Assembly: GCA_914767715.1 (NCBI GenBank)
Contig: OU612073.1
Location: 25,606,001-25,670,000, forward strand
DNA from: Membranipora membranacea
Lineage: Eukaryota; Bryozoa; Gymnolaemata; Cheilostomatida; Membraniporidae
DNA: 64,000 bases
Direction of reading: 5' to 3'
The notes beneath the pieces are model-generated. The model did not search any database. It had not been told where the DNA came from and was given only the letters and a program-made list of their open reading frames with translations. Shown here piece after piece: positions 34,801 through 46,227 of this stretch; the stretch's first letter is position 1; every line of letters starts with the position of its first letter. Both the position numbers and the translations under genes were made by a program.

Positions 34801-37800
34801 AGTGTATGATGGTATGTCTATCTCTACTAGTGTATGATGGTATGTCTATCTCTACTAGTGTACGATGGTATGTCTATCTCTACTAGTGTATGATGGTACG
34901 TCTATCTCTACCAGTGTATGATGGTATGTATATCTCTACCAGTGTATGATGGTATGTCTATCTCTACTAGTGTATGATGGTATGTCTATCTCTACTAGTG
35001 TATGATGGTATGTCTATCTCTACTAGTGTATGATGGTATGTCTATCTCTATTAGTGTATGATGGTATGTCTATCTCTATTAGTGTATGATGGTATGTCTA
35101 TCTCTACTAGTGTATGATGGTATGTCTATCTCTACTAGTGTACGATGGTATGTCTATCTCTACTAGTGTATGATGGTACGTCTATCTCTACCAGTGTATG
35201 ATGGTATGTATATCTCTACCAGTGTATGATGGTATGTCTATCTCTACTAGTGTATGATGGTATGTCTATCTCTACTAGTGTATGATGGTATGTCTATCTC
35301 TACTAGTGTATGATGGTATGTCTATCTCTACCAGTGTATGATGGTATGTCTATCTCTACTAGTGTATGATGGTATGTCTATCTCTACTAGTGTATGATGG
35401 TATGTCTATCTCTACTAGTGTACGATGGTATGTCTATCTCTACTAGTGTACGATGGTATGTCTATCTCTACTAGTGTATGATGGTATGTCTATCTCTACT
35501 AGTGTATGATGGTATGTCTATCTCTACTAGTGTATGATGGTATGTATATCTCTACTAGTGTATGATGGTATGTCTATCTCTACTAGTGTATGATGGTATG
35601 TATATCTCTACTAGTGTATGATGGTACGTCTATCTCTACTAGTGTATGATGGTATGTCTATCTCTACTAGGGTATGATGGTATGTATATCTCTACTAGTG
35701 TATGATGGTATGTCTATCTCTATTAGTGTATGATGGTATGTCTATCTCTATTAGTGTATGATGGTATGTCTATCTCTACTAGTGTATGATGGTATGTCTA
35801 TCTCTACTAGTGTATGATGGTATGTCTATCTCTACTAGTGTATGATGGTATGTATATCTCTACTAGTGTATGATGGTATGTCTATCTCTACTAGGGTATG
35901 ATGGTATGTCTATCTCTACTAGTGTATGATGGTATGTCTATCTCTACTAGTGTACGATGGTATGTCTATCTCTACTAGTGTATGATGGTATGTATATCTC
36001 TACTAGTGTATGATGGTATGTCTATCTCTACTAGTGTATGATGGTATGTCTATCTCTACTAGTGTATGATGGTATGTATATCTCTACTAGTGTATGATGG
36101 TATGTCTATCTCTACTAGTGTATGATGGTATATCTATCTCTACTAGTGTATGATGGTATGTCTATCTCTACTAGTGTATGATGGTATGTCTATCTCTACT
36201 AGTGTACGATGGTATGTCTATCTCTACTAGTGTATGATGGTATGTCTATCTCTATTAGTGTATGATGTTATGTCTATCTCTACTAGTGTATGATGGTATA
36301 TCTATCTCTACTAGTGTATGATGGTATGTCTATCTCTACTAGTGTATGATGGTATGTCTATCTCTACTAGTGTATGATGGTATGTCTATCTCTACTAGTG
36401 TATGATGGTATGTCTATCTCTATTAGTGTATGATGGTATGTCTATCTCTACTAGTGTATGATGGTATGTCTATCTCTACTAGTGTATGATGGTATGTCTA
36501 TCTCTACTAATGTATGATGGTATGTCTATCTCTACTAGTGTATGATGGTATGTATATCTCTACTAGTGTATGATGGTATGTCTATCTCTACTAGTGTACG
36601 ATGGTATGTCTATCTCTACTAGTGTATGATGGTATGTCTATCTCTACTAGTGTACGATGGTATGTCTATCTCTACTAGTGTATGATGGTATGTCTATCTC
36701 TTCTAGTGTATGATGGTATGTCTATCTCTACTAGTGTATGATGGTATGTCTATCTCTACTAGTGTATGATGGTATGTCTATCTCTACTAGTGTATGATGG
36801 TATGTCTATCTCTACTAGTGTACGATGGTATGTATATCTCTACTAGTGTATGATGTTATGTATATCTCTACTAGTGTATGATGGTATGTATATCTCTACT
36901 AGTGTATGATGGTATGTCTATCTCTACTAGTGTATAATGGTATGTCTATCTCTACTAGTGTATGATGGTATGTATATCTCTACTAGTGTATGATGGTATG
37001 TCTATCTCTACCAGTGTATGATGGTATGTCTATCTCTACTAGTGTATGATGGTATGTATATCTCTACTAGTGTATGATGGTATGTATATCTCTACTAGTG
37101 TATGATGGTATGTCTATCTCTACTAGTGTATGATGGTGTGTCTATCTCTACTAGTGTATGATGGTATGTCTATCTCTACTAGTGTATGATGGTATGTCTA
37201 TCTCTATTAGTGTATGATGGTATGTCTATCTCTACTAGTGTATGATGGTACGTCTATCTCTACTAGTGTATGATGGTATGTCTATCTCTACTAGTGTATG
37301 ATGGTATGTCTATCTCTACTAGTGTATGATGGTATGTCTATCTCTACTAGTGTATGATGGTACGTCTATCTCTACTAGTGTATGATGGTATGTCTATCTC
37401 TACTAGTGTATGATGGTATGTCTATCTCTACTAGTGTATGATGGTACGTCTATCTCTACTAGTGTACGATGGTATGTCTATCTCTACTAGTGTATGATGG
37501 TACGTCTATCTCTACTAGTGTATGATGGTATGTCTATCTCTACTAGTGTATGATGGTATGTCTATCTCTACTAGTGTATGATGGTATGTCTATCTCTACT
37601 AGTGTACGATGGTACGTCTATCTCTACTAGTGTATGATGGTATGTCTATCTCTACTAATGTATGATGGTATGTCTATCTCTACTAGTGTATGATGGTATG
37701 TATATCTCTAATAGTGTATGATGGTATGTCTATCTCTACTAGTGTATGATGGTATGTATATCTCTACTAGTGTACGATGGTATGTCTATCTCTACTAGTG

Positions 37801-38984
37801 TACGATGGTATGTCTATCTCTACTAATGTATGATGGTATGTCTATCTCTATTAGTGTATGATGGTATGTCTATCTCTACTAGTGTATGATGGTATGTCTA
37901 TCTCTACTAGTGTATGATGGTATGTCTATCTCTACTAGTGTATGATGGTATGTATATCTCTACTAGGGTATGATGGTATGTCTATCTCTACTAATGTATG
38001 ATGGTATGTCTATCTCTACTAGTGTATGATGGTATGTCTATCTCTACTAGGGTATGATGGTATGTCTATCTCTATTAGTGTATGATGTTATGTCTATCTC
38101 TACTAGTGTATGATGGTATGTATATCTCTACTAGTGTATGATGGTATGTATATCTCTACTAGTGTATGATGGTATGTCTATCTCTACTAGTGTATGATGG
38201 TATGTCTATCTCTACTAGTGTATGATGGTATGTCTATCTCTACTAGTGTATGATGGTATGTCTATCTCTACTAGTGTATGATGGTATGTCTATCTCTACT
38301 AGTGTACGATGGTATGTCTATCTCTACTAGTGTATGATGGTATGTCTATCTCTACCAGTGTATGATGGTATGTCTATCTCTACTAGTGTACGATGGTATG
38401 TCTATCTCTACTAGTGTATGATGGTATGTCTATCTCTACCAGTGTATGATGGTATGTCTATCTCTACTAGTGTATGATGGTATGTCTATCTCTACTAGTG
38501 TATGATGGTATGTCTATCTCTACTAGTGTATGATGGTATGTCTATCTCTATTAGTGTATGATGTTATGTCTATCTCTACTAGTGTATGATGGTATGTCTA
38601 TCTCTACTAGTGTATGATGGTATGTCTATCTCTATTAGTGTATGATGGTATGTCTATCTCTACTAGTGTATGATGGTATGTCTATCTCTACTAGTGTATG
38701 ATGGTATGTCTATCTCTACTAGTGTATGATGGTATGTCTATCTCTACTAGTGTATGATGGTATGTCTATCTCTACTAGTGTATGATGGTATGTCTATCTC
38801 TACTAGTGTATGATGGTATGTCTATCTCTACTAGTGTATGATGGTACGTCTATCTCTACTAGTGTATGATGGTATGTATATCTCTACTAGTGTATGATGG
38901 TATGTCTATCTCTACTAGTGTATGATGGTATGTCTATCTCTACTAGTGTATGATGGTATGTCTATCTCTACTAGTGTACGATGG
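19864..38984. repeat. 19.1-kb array of a 28-bp unit (about 683 copies)
   Basis: The unit is made of GTATGTCTATCTCTACTAG followed by TGTATGATG. It is almost perfectly regular for 19,121 bases. Variation is concentrated at a few sites: TATGATGG/TACGATGG, GTCTATC/GTATATC, CTAGTG/CTAATG/CCAGTG/ATTAGTG and GATGG/GATGTT. One unit near 34227 is shortened by two bases. Each unit carries ATG|GTATGT (donor-like) and a pyrimidine-rich stretch ending CTACTAG (acceptor- and branch-like). The unit is not a multiple of three and TAG occurs in it, so there is no coding potential. It lies right after the exon donor at 19849. Confidence 0.97.
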
Positions 38985-39246
38985 ACTGAATAATAAACAT
39001 CTATCCCACTTTCCCCTATTGATTCCTATTAATGATACACAGACATCCTGCCCTTAAAAAGTGACTCTACAAGCTTGTATATATCGAGCATATAGAGAAA
39101 GAGCTCAGTCAGCTGTGTAGGATGCTTGCTCTCACTTACATGATCATGTTATCAATCTGAGCAGATGCTTTTACTGGAAAAACAACAACCAGAATGTTAA
39201 ATTCATCAGATTACTCATCCCCTGATTGTACCTTGTGATATTTCAG

Positions 39247-39312
39247 TCTGATAGCTGCAGGTGTGGGGAGATTATACCTAAACCGGATATGGAAAGATTT
39301 AAGCTACTCTAG
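39247..39312 (+). CDS. Candidate last exon (a) of the membrane protein
   Basis: After the acceptor GATATTTCAG, phase 0 reads SDSCRCGEIIPKPDMERFKLL and TAG. This fits the phase-0 donor at 19849 and would be a short polar tail after the membrane helix. A second frame of the same segment is open to 39433 but would need phase 2. Support is splice consensus and phase only. Confidence 0.35.
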   Translation, partial: SDSCRCGEIIPKPDMERFKLL

Positions 39313-39650
39313 TAGAGTGATTGCATCGCTCACTATCTATCCACCGAGTGATTGCAGCGCTCACTACCGTATCAGTACCTCTACTGGGATATATATAATG
39401 TACTGTGACTTTTTTATCACTACTACACGGTAGGAATGTTTATCTCGTTTCCTCCCCTGAGGACTCATCCCTCCCTGCCCTGATATACTGATATTACTAA
39501 TACAGTATAAGGCCTGATACCACTAATACAGTATTAGGTCATTTATCTCTAATATATACATGATACTAATGTTAGAGGTAATAAGCAGACAGTTTATATT
39601 ACATTTACTTGACTCTATGATCGATTTTACTTGATCTGTATTTATAGATA

Positions 39651-40075
39651 AGTCCGATATATACACCAGTGTCTGGTTAGTTAAATCATTAGATATATAC
39701 ACCAGTGTCTGGTTAGTTAAATCATTAGATATATACACCAGTGTCTGGTTAGATAAATCATTAGATATATACACCAGTGTCTGGTTAGTTAAATCATTAG
39801 ATATATACACCAGTGTCTGGTTAGTTAAATCATTAGATATATCCACCAGTGTCTGGTTAGTTAAATCATTAGATATATACACCAGTGTCTGGTTAGTTAA
39901 ATCATTAGATATATACACCAGTGTCTGGTTAGTTAAATCATTAGATATATACACCAGTGTCTGGTTAGTTAAATCATTATATATATGCACCAGTGTCTGG
40001 TTAGTTAAATCATTAGATATATACACCAGTGTCTGGTTATATACACCAGTGTCTGGTTAGTTAAATCATTAGAGA
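39651..40075. repeat. 36-bp tandem array (ACCAGTGTCTGGTTAGTTAA type), about 11 copies
   Basis: Eleven 36-bp units, the last partly irregular with a short unit near 40031. Each contains TCTG|GTTAGT; GTTAGT is the donor that exon 1348-1549 and exon 10452-10615 really use. A short possible exon (39651-39686, after TTTATAG) precedes the first donor-like site. On the minus strand the array reads YISNDLTNQTLV repeats, an open frame I consider a by-product of the 36-bp period. Confidence 0.9.
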
Positions 40076-40231
40076 TAAACTGTACCATTCAGACAATGTC
40101 AATAACAATATCAAAATCATAGCCAAATACCGCAATCCCAAATATGCCGTGTAGGATGGTAATATTTCCCTCATATGCCAGTGTATGTTTTATGAACAGC
40201 TCAATAATTAACTCAACTGATGGCTATCCAG

Positions 40232-40369
40232 TTTGACTTAGTATTTATCTACTGCTCTGACTGTGTGACCAGAGACGAGTCAGACGAGTTAGGGGTCGGA
40301 GGGGTATACCCCAGCCCTTACTCATCTGACCTCGCCCTCCCCCCTGGTGTCACAGACTACGATCATTAA
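40232..40369 (+). CDS. Candidate last exon (b) of the membrane protein
   Basis: After GGCTATCCAG the phase-0 frame reads FDLVFIYCSDCVTRDESDEL, then GVGGVYPSPYSSDLALPPGV and TDYDH, followed by TAA. The composition (acidic, Pro/Ser/Tyr-rich tail) looks like protein rather than chance. It is compatible with the donor at 19849 and could be an alternative to, or replace, the exon at 39247. ATG at 40220 is in frame just upstream, so an independent start cannot be excluded. Confidence 0.4.
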   Translation, partial: FDLVFIYCSDCVTRDESDELGVGGVYPSPYSSDLALPPGVTDYDH

Positions 40370-41084
40370 ATTTTTTTGTTGAAGAATAATGTTCTTGATT
40401 CTAGCCAAGCCTGTTTTTCTCACCAGGGATTGTTATTTTCTAGATACTAATATTGTGCAAACTTACATAAGTAATGTATTTCTACCTTCTACAATTTATT
40501 TTTAAAATTTTCAATTCTATTCAAAACAATAACATTTTTTTAACTATTTCTACACTTGTAACGTGATAACTAAAATCCCTTTTCTTTGCCAAGGCTTACT
40601 TATTGTTGGTATTTAGCTATAAACATGTGATTCTATTAATAATTTATTTATTAGTTGGTTCAAACTATAAATTTGATACTAAATACTGAAATGGAGATAT
40701 TGATTTCAGAATGTTCAGATAAAGTTTGAGCTCTGTTTGCTTTTCTGGCTCAGCCACAAAAGGTCAGAAATGTAATTTGGGTATTTTCCTGGCGTAGGTA
40801 AGCCTATTATAAAATGTTTTTGTGGCTGAAAAATAGTTATTTGCATGACTCTGTAAGGAGACATTGTCAATTATACAGAAATCACTGTTGAACGTGCTGC
40901 AGTATCTTGAGAAGTATAGAGATGTCTGCAGGGCTCCATCTAGATCGAAGCTGAAATAGTTTTTATGGGAATTATTAACTATTGAATAAGAATAATGTGA
41001 ATGGAACGATAAGAATAATAATTAATGATCATTACAGGAATTGCACTTTTCAAATATCACTCGAATTGACTGTTGACTGTTGAC

Positions 41085-41612
41085 TCCGACATCACATTGA
41101 TAAACTCAAAAACTCAAAGAACCTTACCGGCATCGGCAAAAATAAGTTTATTAGAGTCACATGCTTCCATCCTTTTTCCTCTGGAGTTTCATATTTACAT
41201 GTAGTTCCATTTTCTCAGGTGATGATGTGTTCTGGTTTGGTTTATTATAACAATCATTGTATCAACAGGCGATAAGATTGGATTGGTACATGAAAATGAA
41301 CGTTTTAAATTCTGTTGTGAACTGACATGTAGTATGGAAAAAAGATTTCCTGTCCTGCACTTTGGTGGGCAATAGATGGTATGTAGGCGAGAGGATACCT
41401 TTGCACAGTTGGAAACAGCACGACTAAAAAGAGGATAGTCTTCATCGGACGTAATTTTGTTAAAACAGTTTTAGACATCTCAGTAATAACTTCTTTTTTT
41501 TTACGCTGCTGTTTCTGTTTATAAGTCGGGGAAGCAATAGACATTCACGGTTGACGCCGATATCACATTTATAAACTCAAAGAACCTTACCGGCATCGGC
41601 AAAATTATGTTT
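41085..41612. repeat. Pair of about 65-bp direct repeats enclosing 400 bp
   Basis: CAAAGAACCTTACCGGCATC and its flanks occur at 41085-41150 and again at 41549-41612, with few differences. Between them, 41236-41300 (CAACAGGCGATAAGATTGGA) also occurs in inverted orientation at about 61855-61925, inside the foldback element. This suggests a short transposable element family; no coding capacity was seen. Confidence 0.7.
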
Positions 41613-42329
41613 GGCCACGGTAAAGGCCATTAGATTTTGACTACAGTACTGAAGTATAATAATTTAAAATTATCGTCACATACTCTAGCTTCATCATACG
41701 TACTCAGGAACAACACCTATCTGTAGTTTGCATACTCATTTAACAGCACAGATCTGTTCTTCCTTGTGAAGCGACAATGCAATTAGCAATCCAATTTGAG
41801 CAGACTGGTTGTGCTCAGTCACAACTAGGAATAATTTTAAGGAAAAAAATTATGATGGTTGTGGTGCTGGTCCTTAGAACTGGCTCATCTAACTAAATAT
41901 TTCTGTTCTTGTGCTATAGGTATTCTTTACATTTTTATAGTAGTGATGGAAGTTCTGAGGGTAAATGGCTGTATTTATTTCAATGTTCATTGGGTAATGA
42001 TTGTCTCTTATCATAAAAATATCATCAAATTATTTATACCATCTCGTGCGGAAAGGTCTTTTACATACACTCACCAATTTTCTTTGTGTTTGAATAATAA
42101 GGGGCTGGACAGGGGCTGATATCATGCCCAGCGTCCCTTGATTTTTCACATTTTCATTGATGGATATATAGTAAACTATGGCTCACAGCACAAACTAATT
42201 ACGTCATGTCGCGCTATCTAAGTGGGACAGTATTGAATGCTTTTGGCCTGTCTAGGTAGTATATTAAGTCTATGGGTATAAACCACCAAGTAGTGAAAGA
42301 GATGATATGTAAAAAACAAAATCTGTTTT

Positions 42330-42483
42330 CACCGGGATTCGAACTCGGGCCTCTCGCGCAACAAGCATGTTATAATTGTGGTATATATAAAAATGTTAGA
42401 TTAGTCACATTCATGTCTTTGCTCTCTTTCGGTCACAACTGAACTTGGGCCACTTGTACTGTGATAACCACTCGGCCACCCAC
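42330..42483 (-). mobile_element. tRNA-derived SINE-like sequence
   Basis: On the minus strand GGGTGGCCGAGTGGTTATCA resembles the A box/D-arm of a Ser- or Leu-type tRNA. GGCCCAAGTTCAGTTGTG and, further on, GCCCGAGTTCGAATCCCGG resemble two successive B boxes, the second close to consensus. Two B-box-like copies and too long a spacing rule out a normal tRNA gene and suggest a SINE or a partly duplicated tRNA pseudogene. Confidence 0.5.
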
Positions 42484-43087
42484 ACTGCTGAAGCTAACTG
42501 ATTTTCATTGATGCATGATGGAGAGATATGGGTTAAGTAGGCTACTTATTATTTTTTAATTAATTTCAAGCTTTCATGGCATAAATCAGACAAAAAAATA
42601 TAAATAGCACACCCTTATCTGGTTTAACTACACATATGCGGTAGGACACATGACTGTGATTCAGGCGTTTTTCTATTCATTTCAAAAACACTTTGAAAAA
42701 GTGATATGAGGCACTGGATTGGGTTTTGTATACACATGCGTTTATCATAAACACAAAACTGAAGTTTTGTGGATAATGGACAAAATAAGTTGACATGATC
42801 AGGTTTGGACAAGAAAAAAGTCAGTTAAAAGAGTAGATAAACTTTAATAAAGCAGATTTTCATACATAAAAGCGCTGATAGTAGATGTATTTGAGATTCC
42901 CACACTACATGAATGATGAGATGAGGTACGAATCAACTGTCATAAGTGTCTTAGCCTAAGACTAAGCCGATATTTGGAGGTTGTCTAACTCATCTGCAGC
43001 GATGCAGACAATGCCCCTACCTTTAGACTAATTTGCATCATCCACTTTAGATATTGGGTAATGTGACTGTCACAACTTGACTGAGTA

Positions 43088-43668
43088 ATGCCCAGTTTAT
43101 ACATCAAATTAAGACCCGAATTAACTTCATTCTTTCAAAATGCCGCATTATTCGAGTCCCCCGAATTTGCCAAAATGCTGCCTGAATTACAACCCAAATT
43201 GCTTAATTCATGGCTTAATTCGGCGTCACAAATTTAATTCAGGTGCTAATTTGTGATAGATTAAATGACAAATCCTAGAGGATACTCATGAACGGCCATT
43301 TTAATAAATCATGAGACCACCACAGCAACTAATTTATTTTGCATTTTTTGTTTTGCTGTTATGCATAACTGTGTGGATGCAATTTGTTTATGTCATTATC
43401 CAGCATAGGCAGAATCTGGTGGTCGCAGCAGCCCTGTTGCGCCATGAACTGCATGCTCTGGAATGTAAATATCCGCTGAATAACTTGACAGTGTACATGG
43501 TCTCGTATTAACTGTCAAATTGTGGTCGAATATTCATCACTCACTGTCGAATATACAAGTGGTCACCTGACACTCGAATTAGACATTTAGTGCACTCAAA
43601 TTAGACCCCTAATTAACCCTAACTCGGGTGAGTTATTTTGATGTATAAACTGAGCATAAGCTAAGGTC
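43088..43668. mobile_element. MITE-like element with terminal inverted repeats
   Basis: The left end ATGCCCAGTTTATACATCAA is inverted at the right end, where the complement reads ATGCTCAGTTTATACATCAA. Further matches (AATTAAGACCCGAATTAAC against the complement of the right arm) extend the arms inward. The element is about 575 bases and encodes nothing recognisable. The target-site duplication was not resolved. Confidence 0.7.
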
Positions 43669-43989
43669 AGCAATGAGATCAAAGAGTAACCCTAAGTTCT
43701 GGATGAGATTTAGGCACAATTTTTGTCTGTGTAACTAGTCGTAGTCGTAGTCGTAGTCGTAGTCTAAGATACTAAGAGTTTGAATTACCATTCCGCAAGT
43801 TTCAAGGGTGATTAAACTTTGAGTTATGAAACTCAAGTCAAAGTTCCAGCTGCAATCACAAGTTGTTTAAGGCTGATTAAATTCAGGAGGTTTTATCACA
43901 CGCCACATCCCAAAGCATGGGTAGCACAATACAATATGCCTTGAGGCTAAGGCTATAATTGCTGTGCCAGGTTGCTCTCATTTGTAAGC

Positions 43990-44076
43990 ATATCGGAGCA
44001 CACCTGGGGATCGATTGAACATCAAGAAGTCCGGTGCTCTACCCCACTACCCCACTACCCCACTACCCCGACCGAG
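43990..44076 (-). mobile_element. tRNA-derived SINE head with expanded A-box region
   Basis: The minus strand reads GGGGTAGTGGGGTAGAGCAC followed by CGGACTTCTTGATGTTCAAT and CGATCCCC, that is, an A-box-like and a B-box-like stretch at tRNA-like spacing. The A-box word GGGGTAGTG is repeated about four times in tandem, which is not seen in real tRNA genes. Confidence 0.5.
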
Positions 44077-44174
44077 TTTATATTACTGCAGAGGGAATAC
44101 TAACTATATTTATCTTTTCATTCTCCTTAGCGAGTAAGGGGAAATAAATCTGGGTGCGCTTTTTTTAACCTTTG

Positions 44175-44549
44175 TTAAAGGGCAACCAAGGTTTCACAGC
44201 AATGCATTAATGGGTAGTAAATAATGTGCTGGGCAGCATCAGCTTTATGTATTACGCGATGCAAAACTCATAGTAGTTACTGACTCTAAGCTGGGTAACA
44301 CTTCTGTTTAGGGGAGTTTCCAAGACGTTGCTGTAATGATGATAGAGCACAGGCTAAATAATAACAGGAACAGGAAACTGCTCTGTGGTATTCTATTTTA
44401 GCTGAGTTTGAGTACCTGATGGAAGAAATGTTTCACAAGAATTCTGGCTGAATAATAATCCGAATTAGATTTTGTCTTTTTCCTTATGCAGAAGGTGCAA
44501 TCTGCTATTAATCAATGAGTAGTTGTTTGAAACCCTGGTTGCCCTTTAA
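44175..44549. mobile_element. TTAA-bounded MITE, copy 1
   Basis: It begins TTAAAGGGCAACCAAGGTTT and ends with the inverted complement (AAACCCTGGTTGCCCTTTAA). It is about 375 bases and noncoding. A second copy in the opposite orientation is at 50474-50844. The TTAA at both outer ends is the target duplication typical of piggyBac-like elements; assignment to that superfamily is inference. Confidence 0.85.
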
Positions 44550-46227
44550 TAGAAATTTTCATGTTATTATCATATAGAAATAGTGATTTCATTTGGTATC
44601 AACAAGGAGTAACATGTATTGACTTGGTATTGGTAATCTCTATAATGGTTTCTCAAGGCTGATTATTTGATTTTTTAGTCATGGCTGGAACTGAGCATGA
44701 CTCTTTGCTGGAACTGCAGTACTTTCTGTATTATTTGTCGGTATGAAATTGTTTTACCAGATTTCAGAATATATCAGGTTCTGTAGCGCTTTTTTACTAG
44801 CATTCTTACCTGACCCAAAAACCCGAAACGGTCCTGATTCTTGGAATCCGTTCCTGCCCGTTTACTGCTATACATTGTGCTGTATACCGCTAGTAAATTC
44901 GTCATAATTTAATACCTGTTTGGTTTTCTCTGTAGTTAACTTCAAACAGAGAATTTTGATTACACAAACACTCAGAACTTGTTGATGTGAATTAAAGCCT
45001 ACACAAGTACTAAAGGGAGAGGGAGTTCATTGTACTAAAGCAGCAATATTTAGTCGTGTAGATATGCAATAGTTTATAGAAAGAAAATACAAAGCTCTTC
45101 TAGGTACAAAATATGGGTAGAGTTAGAAATTGCACTCCTCTGCGTATATGAATTAAAGATAGGGGTATGTACTGTACGAGCCAGTAAACTGCCACTTTTT
45201 TCTGTTTTAGAGAACTGTAAAAGCTGAATGTGGGCTTAATCGGCAGCTTATTGGGCTTGTACAGTACAAACCTTATGTTTGCATCATAGATGATCAGGAG
45301 AGACAATTTCATTCCCTTTTATGGTAAACATATTGCATAACTGCTGCAGAATTAGCCGACTGAACTTTTATTGTTTTGGTCTCTGCGCAGACTTTGAAGT
45401 TGCTGACCCTTCAGTATACAAGTTCAAAATTTTCCAAAGTATTATCTATGTGAATTTTAAAATGCACCAGTTCTACATTTACAAGGATTTATTTATTCAG
45501 ACTAACTAGCTTACATGACTAAATAACAATACACCATTCCCAGCAGGTAATGTATCTCACAGTAAGCTCGATCAAGTAACAGCTTCTCATTTCTATACCG
45601 TCTATAAGAAAGACCAAGTTGCACACAGAACAGAATAATTGGTATTTTTAAATTCAAAGTCTTTTCAGTCAGCAACCCAAAGCCCAATTAATTTTAGTTT
45701 AGGTTATTTCTTGTTTATTTCTTGTTTATTTCTTGTGACGCTTAGTAGTCTTGATGGTCTTCTTTCCTTTATGGTTTGTGACAGATGGAAGGATTTTACC
45801 AGTTCATAAGAACACAAAACAAGCATTTAATAGATTAGGAAATTGCTGCCTTAGAGTATTTCCCTAATATCAATCATTGTTTGGTGTCGCTGACCACTAA
45901 GCAGGTCGATCCATATGTTATTATTGTTAAAGCTGCACACGCTGAAGTTTATGTGAATTGATTTTTTATTCATAATCACAAATGTTACAGGAATACGATG
46001 ATAACGTATTTTCGAATGAGTTATTTTCATCACAAAATTCGAAACACAATTATGATGCTTTGCACAGAAACTTATCTGATCACATCTGAGTATTACTTAT
46101 TACCAATAATAAGCTGCTGGCTTCTCCATTTTTGACATCTGATTTTCATAATCATTCATTACAAAGATTAAGGGAAACTTGGTTGTTATTTTAAGGACTT
46201 GTCTTACGATCACAATTCTCTCTAATT

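Larger units (their letters stand above)
40370..46227. other. Intergenic sequence rich in small mobile elements
   Basis: No coding exon was recognised between the membrane gene and the + strand lectin. The stretch holds a pair of direct repeats (41.1 and 41.6 kb), tRNA-like SINE sequence (42.3 and 44.0 kb), an inverted-repeat element (43.1-43.7 kb), a TTAA-bounded MITE (44.2-44.5 kb) and a (TAGTCG)n run at 43737-43762. The promoter of the lectin gene must lie at its right end. Confidence 0.5.

Noticed and set aside
19864-38984. CRISPR-like or centromeric satellite interpretation of the 28-bp array
   Set aside because: There are no unique spacers between units and the genome is eukaryotic, so CRISPR is excluded. 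The array sits directly after a coding exon's donor, so an intronic minisatellite explains it without invoking a centromere, though a satellite role cannot be excluded.
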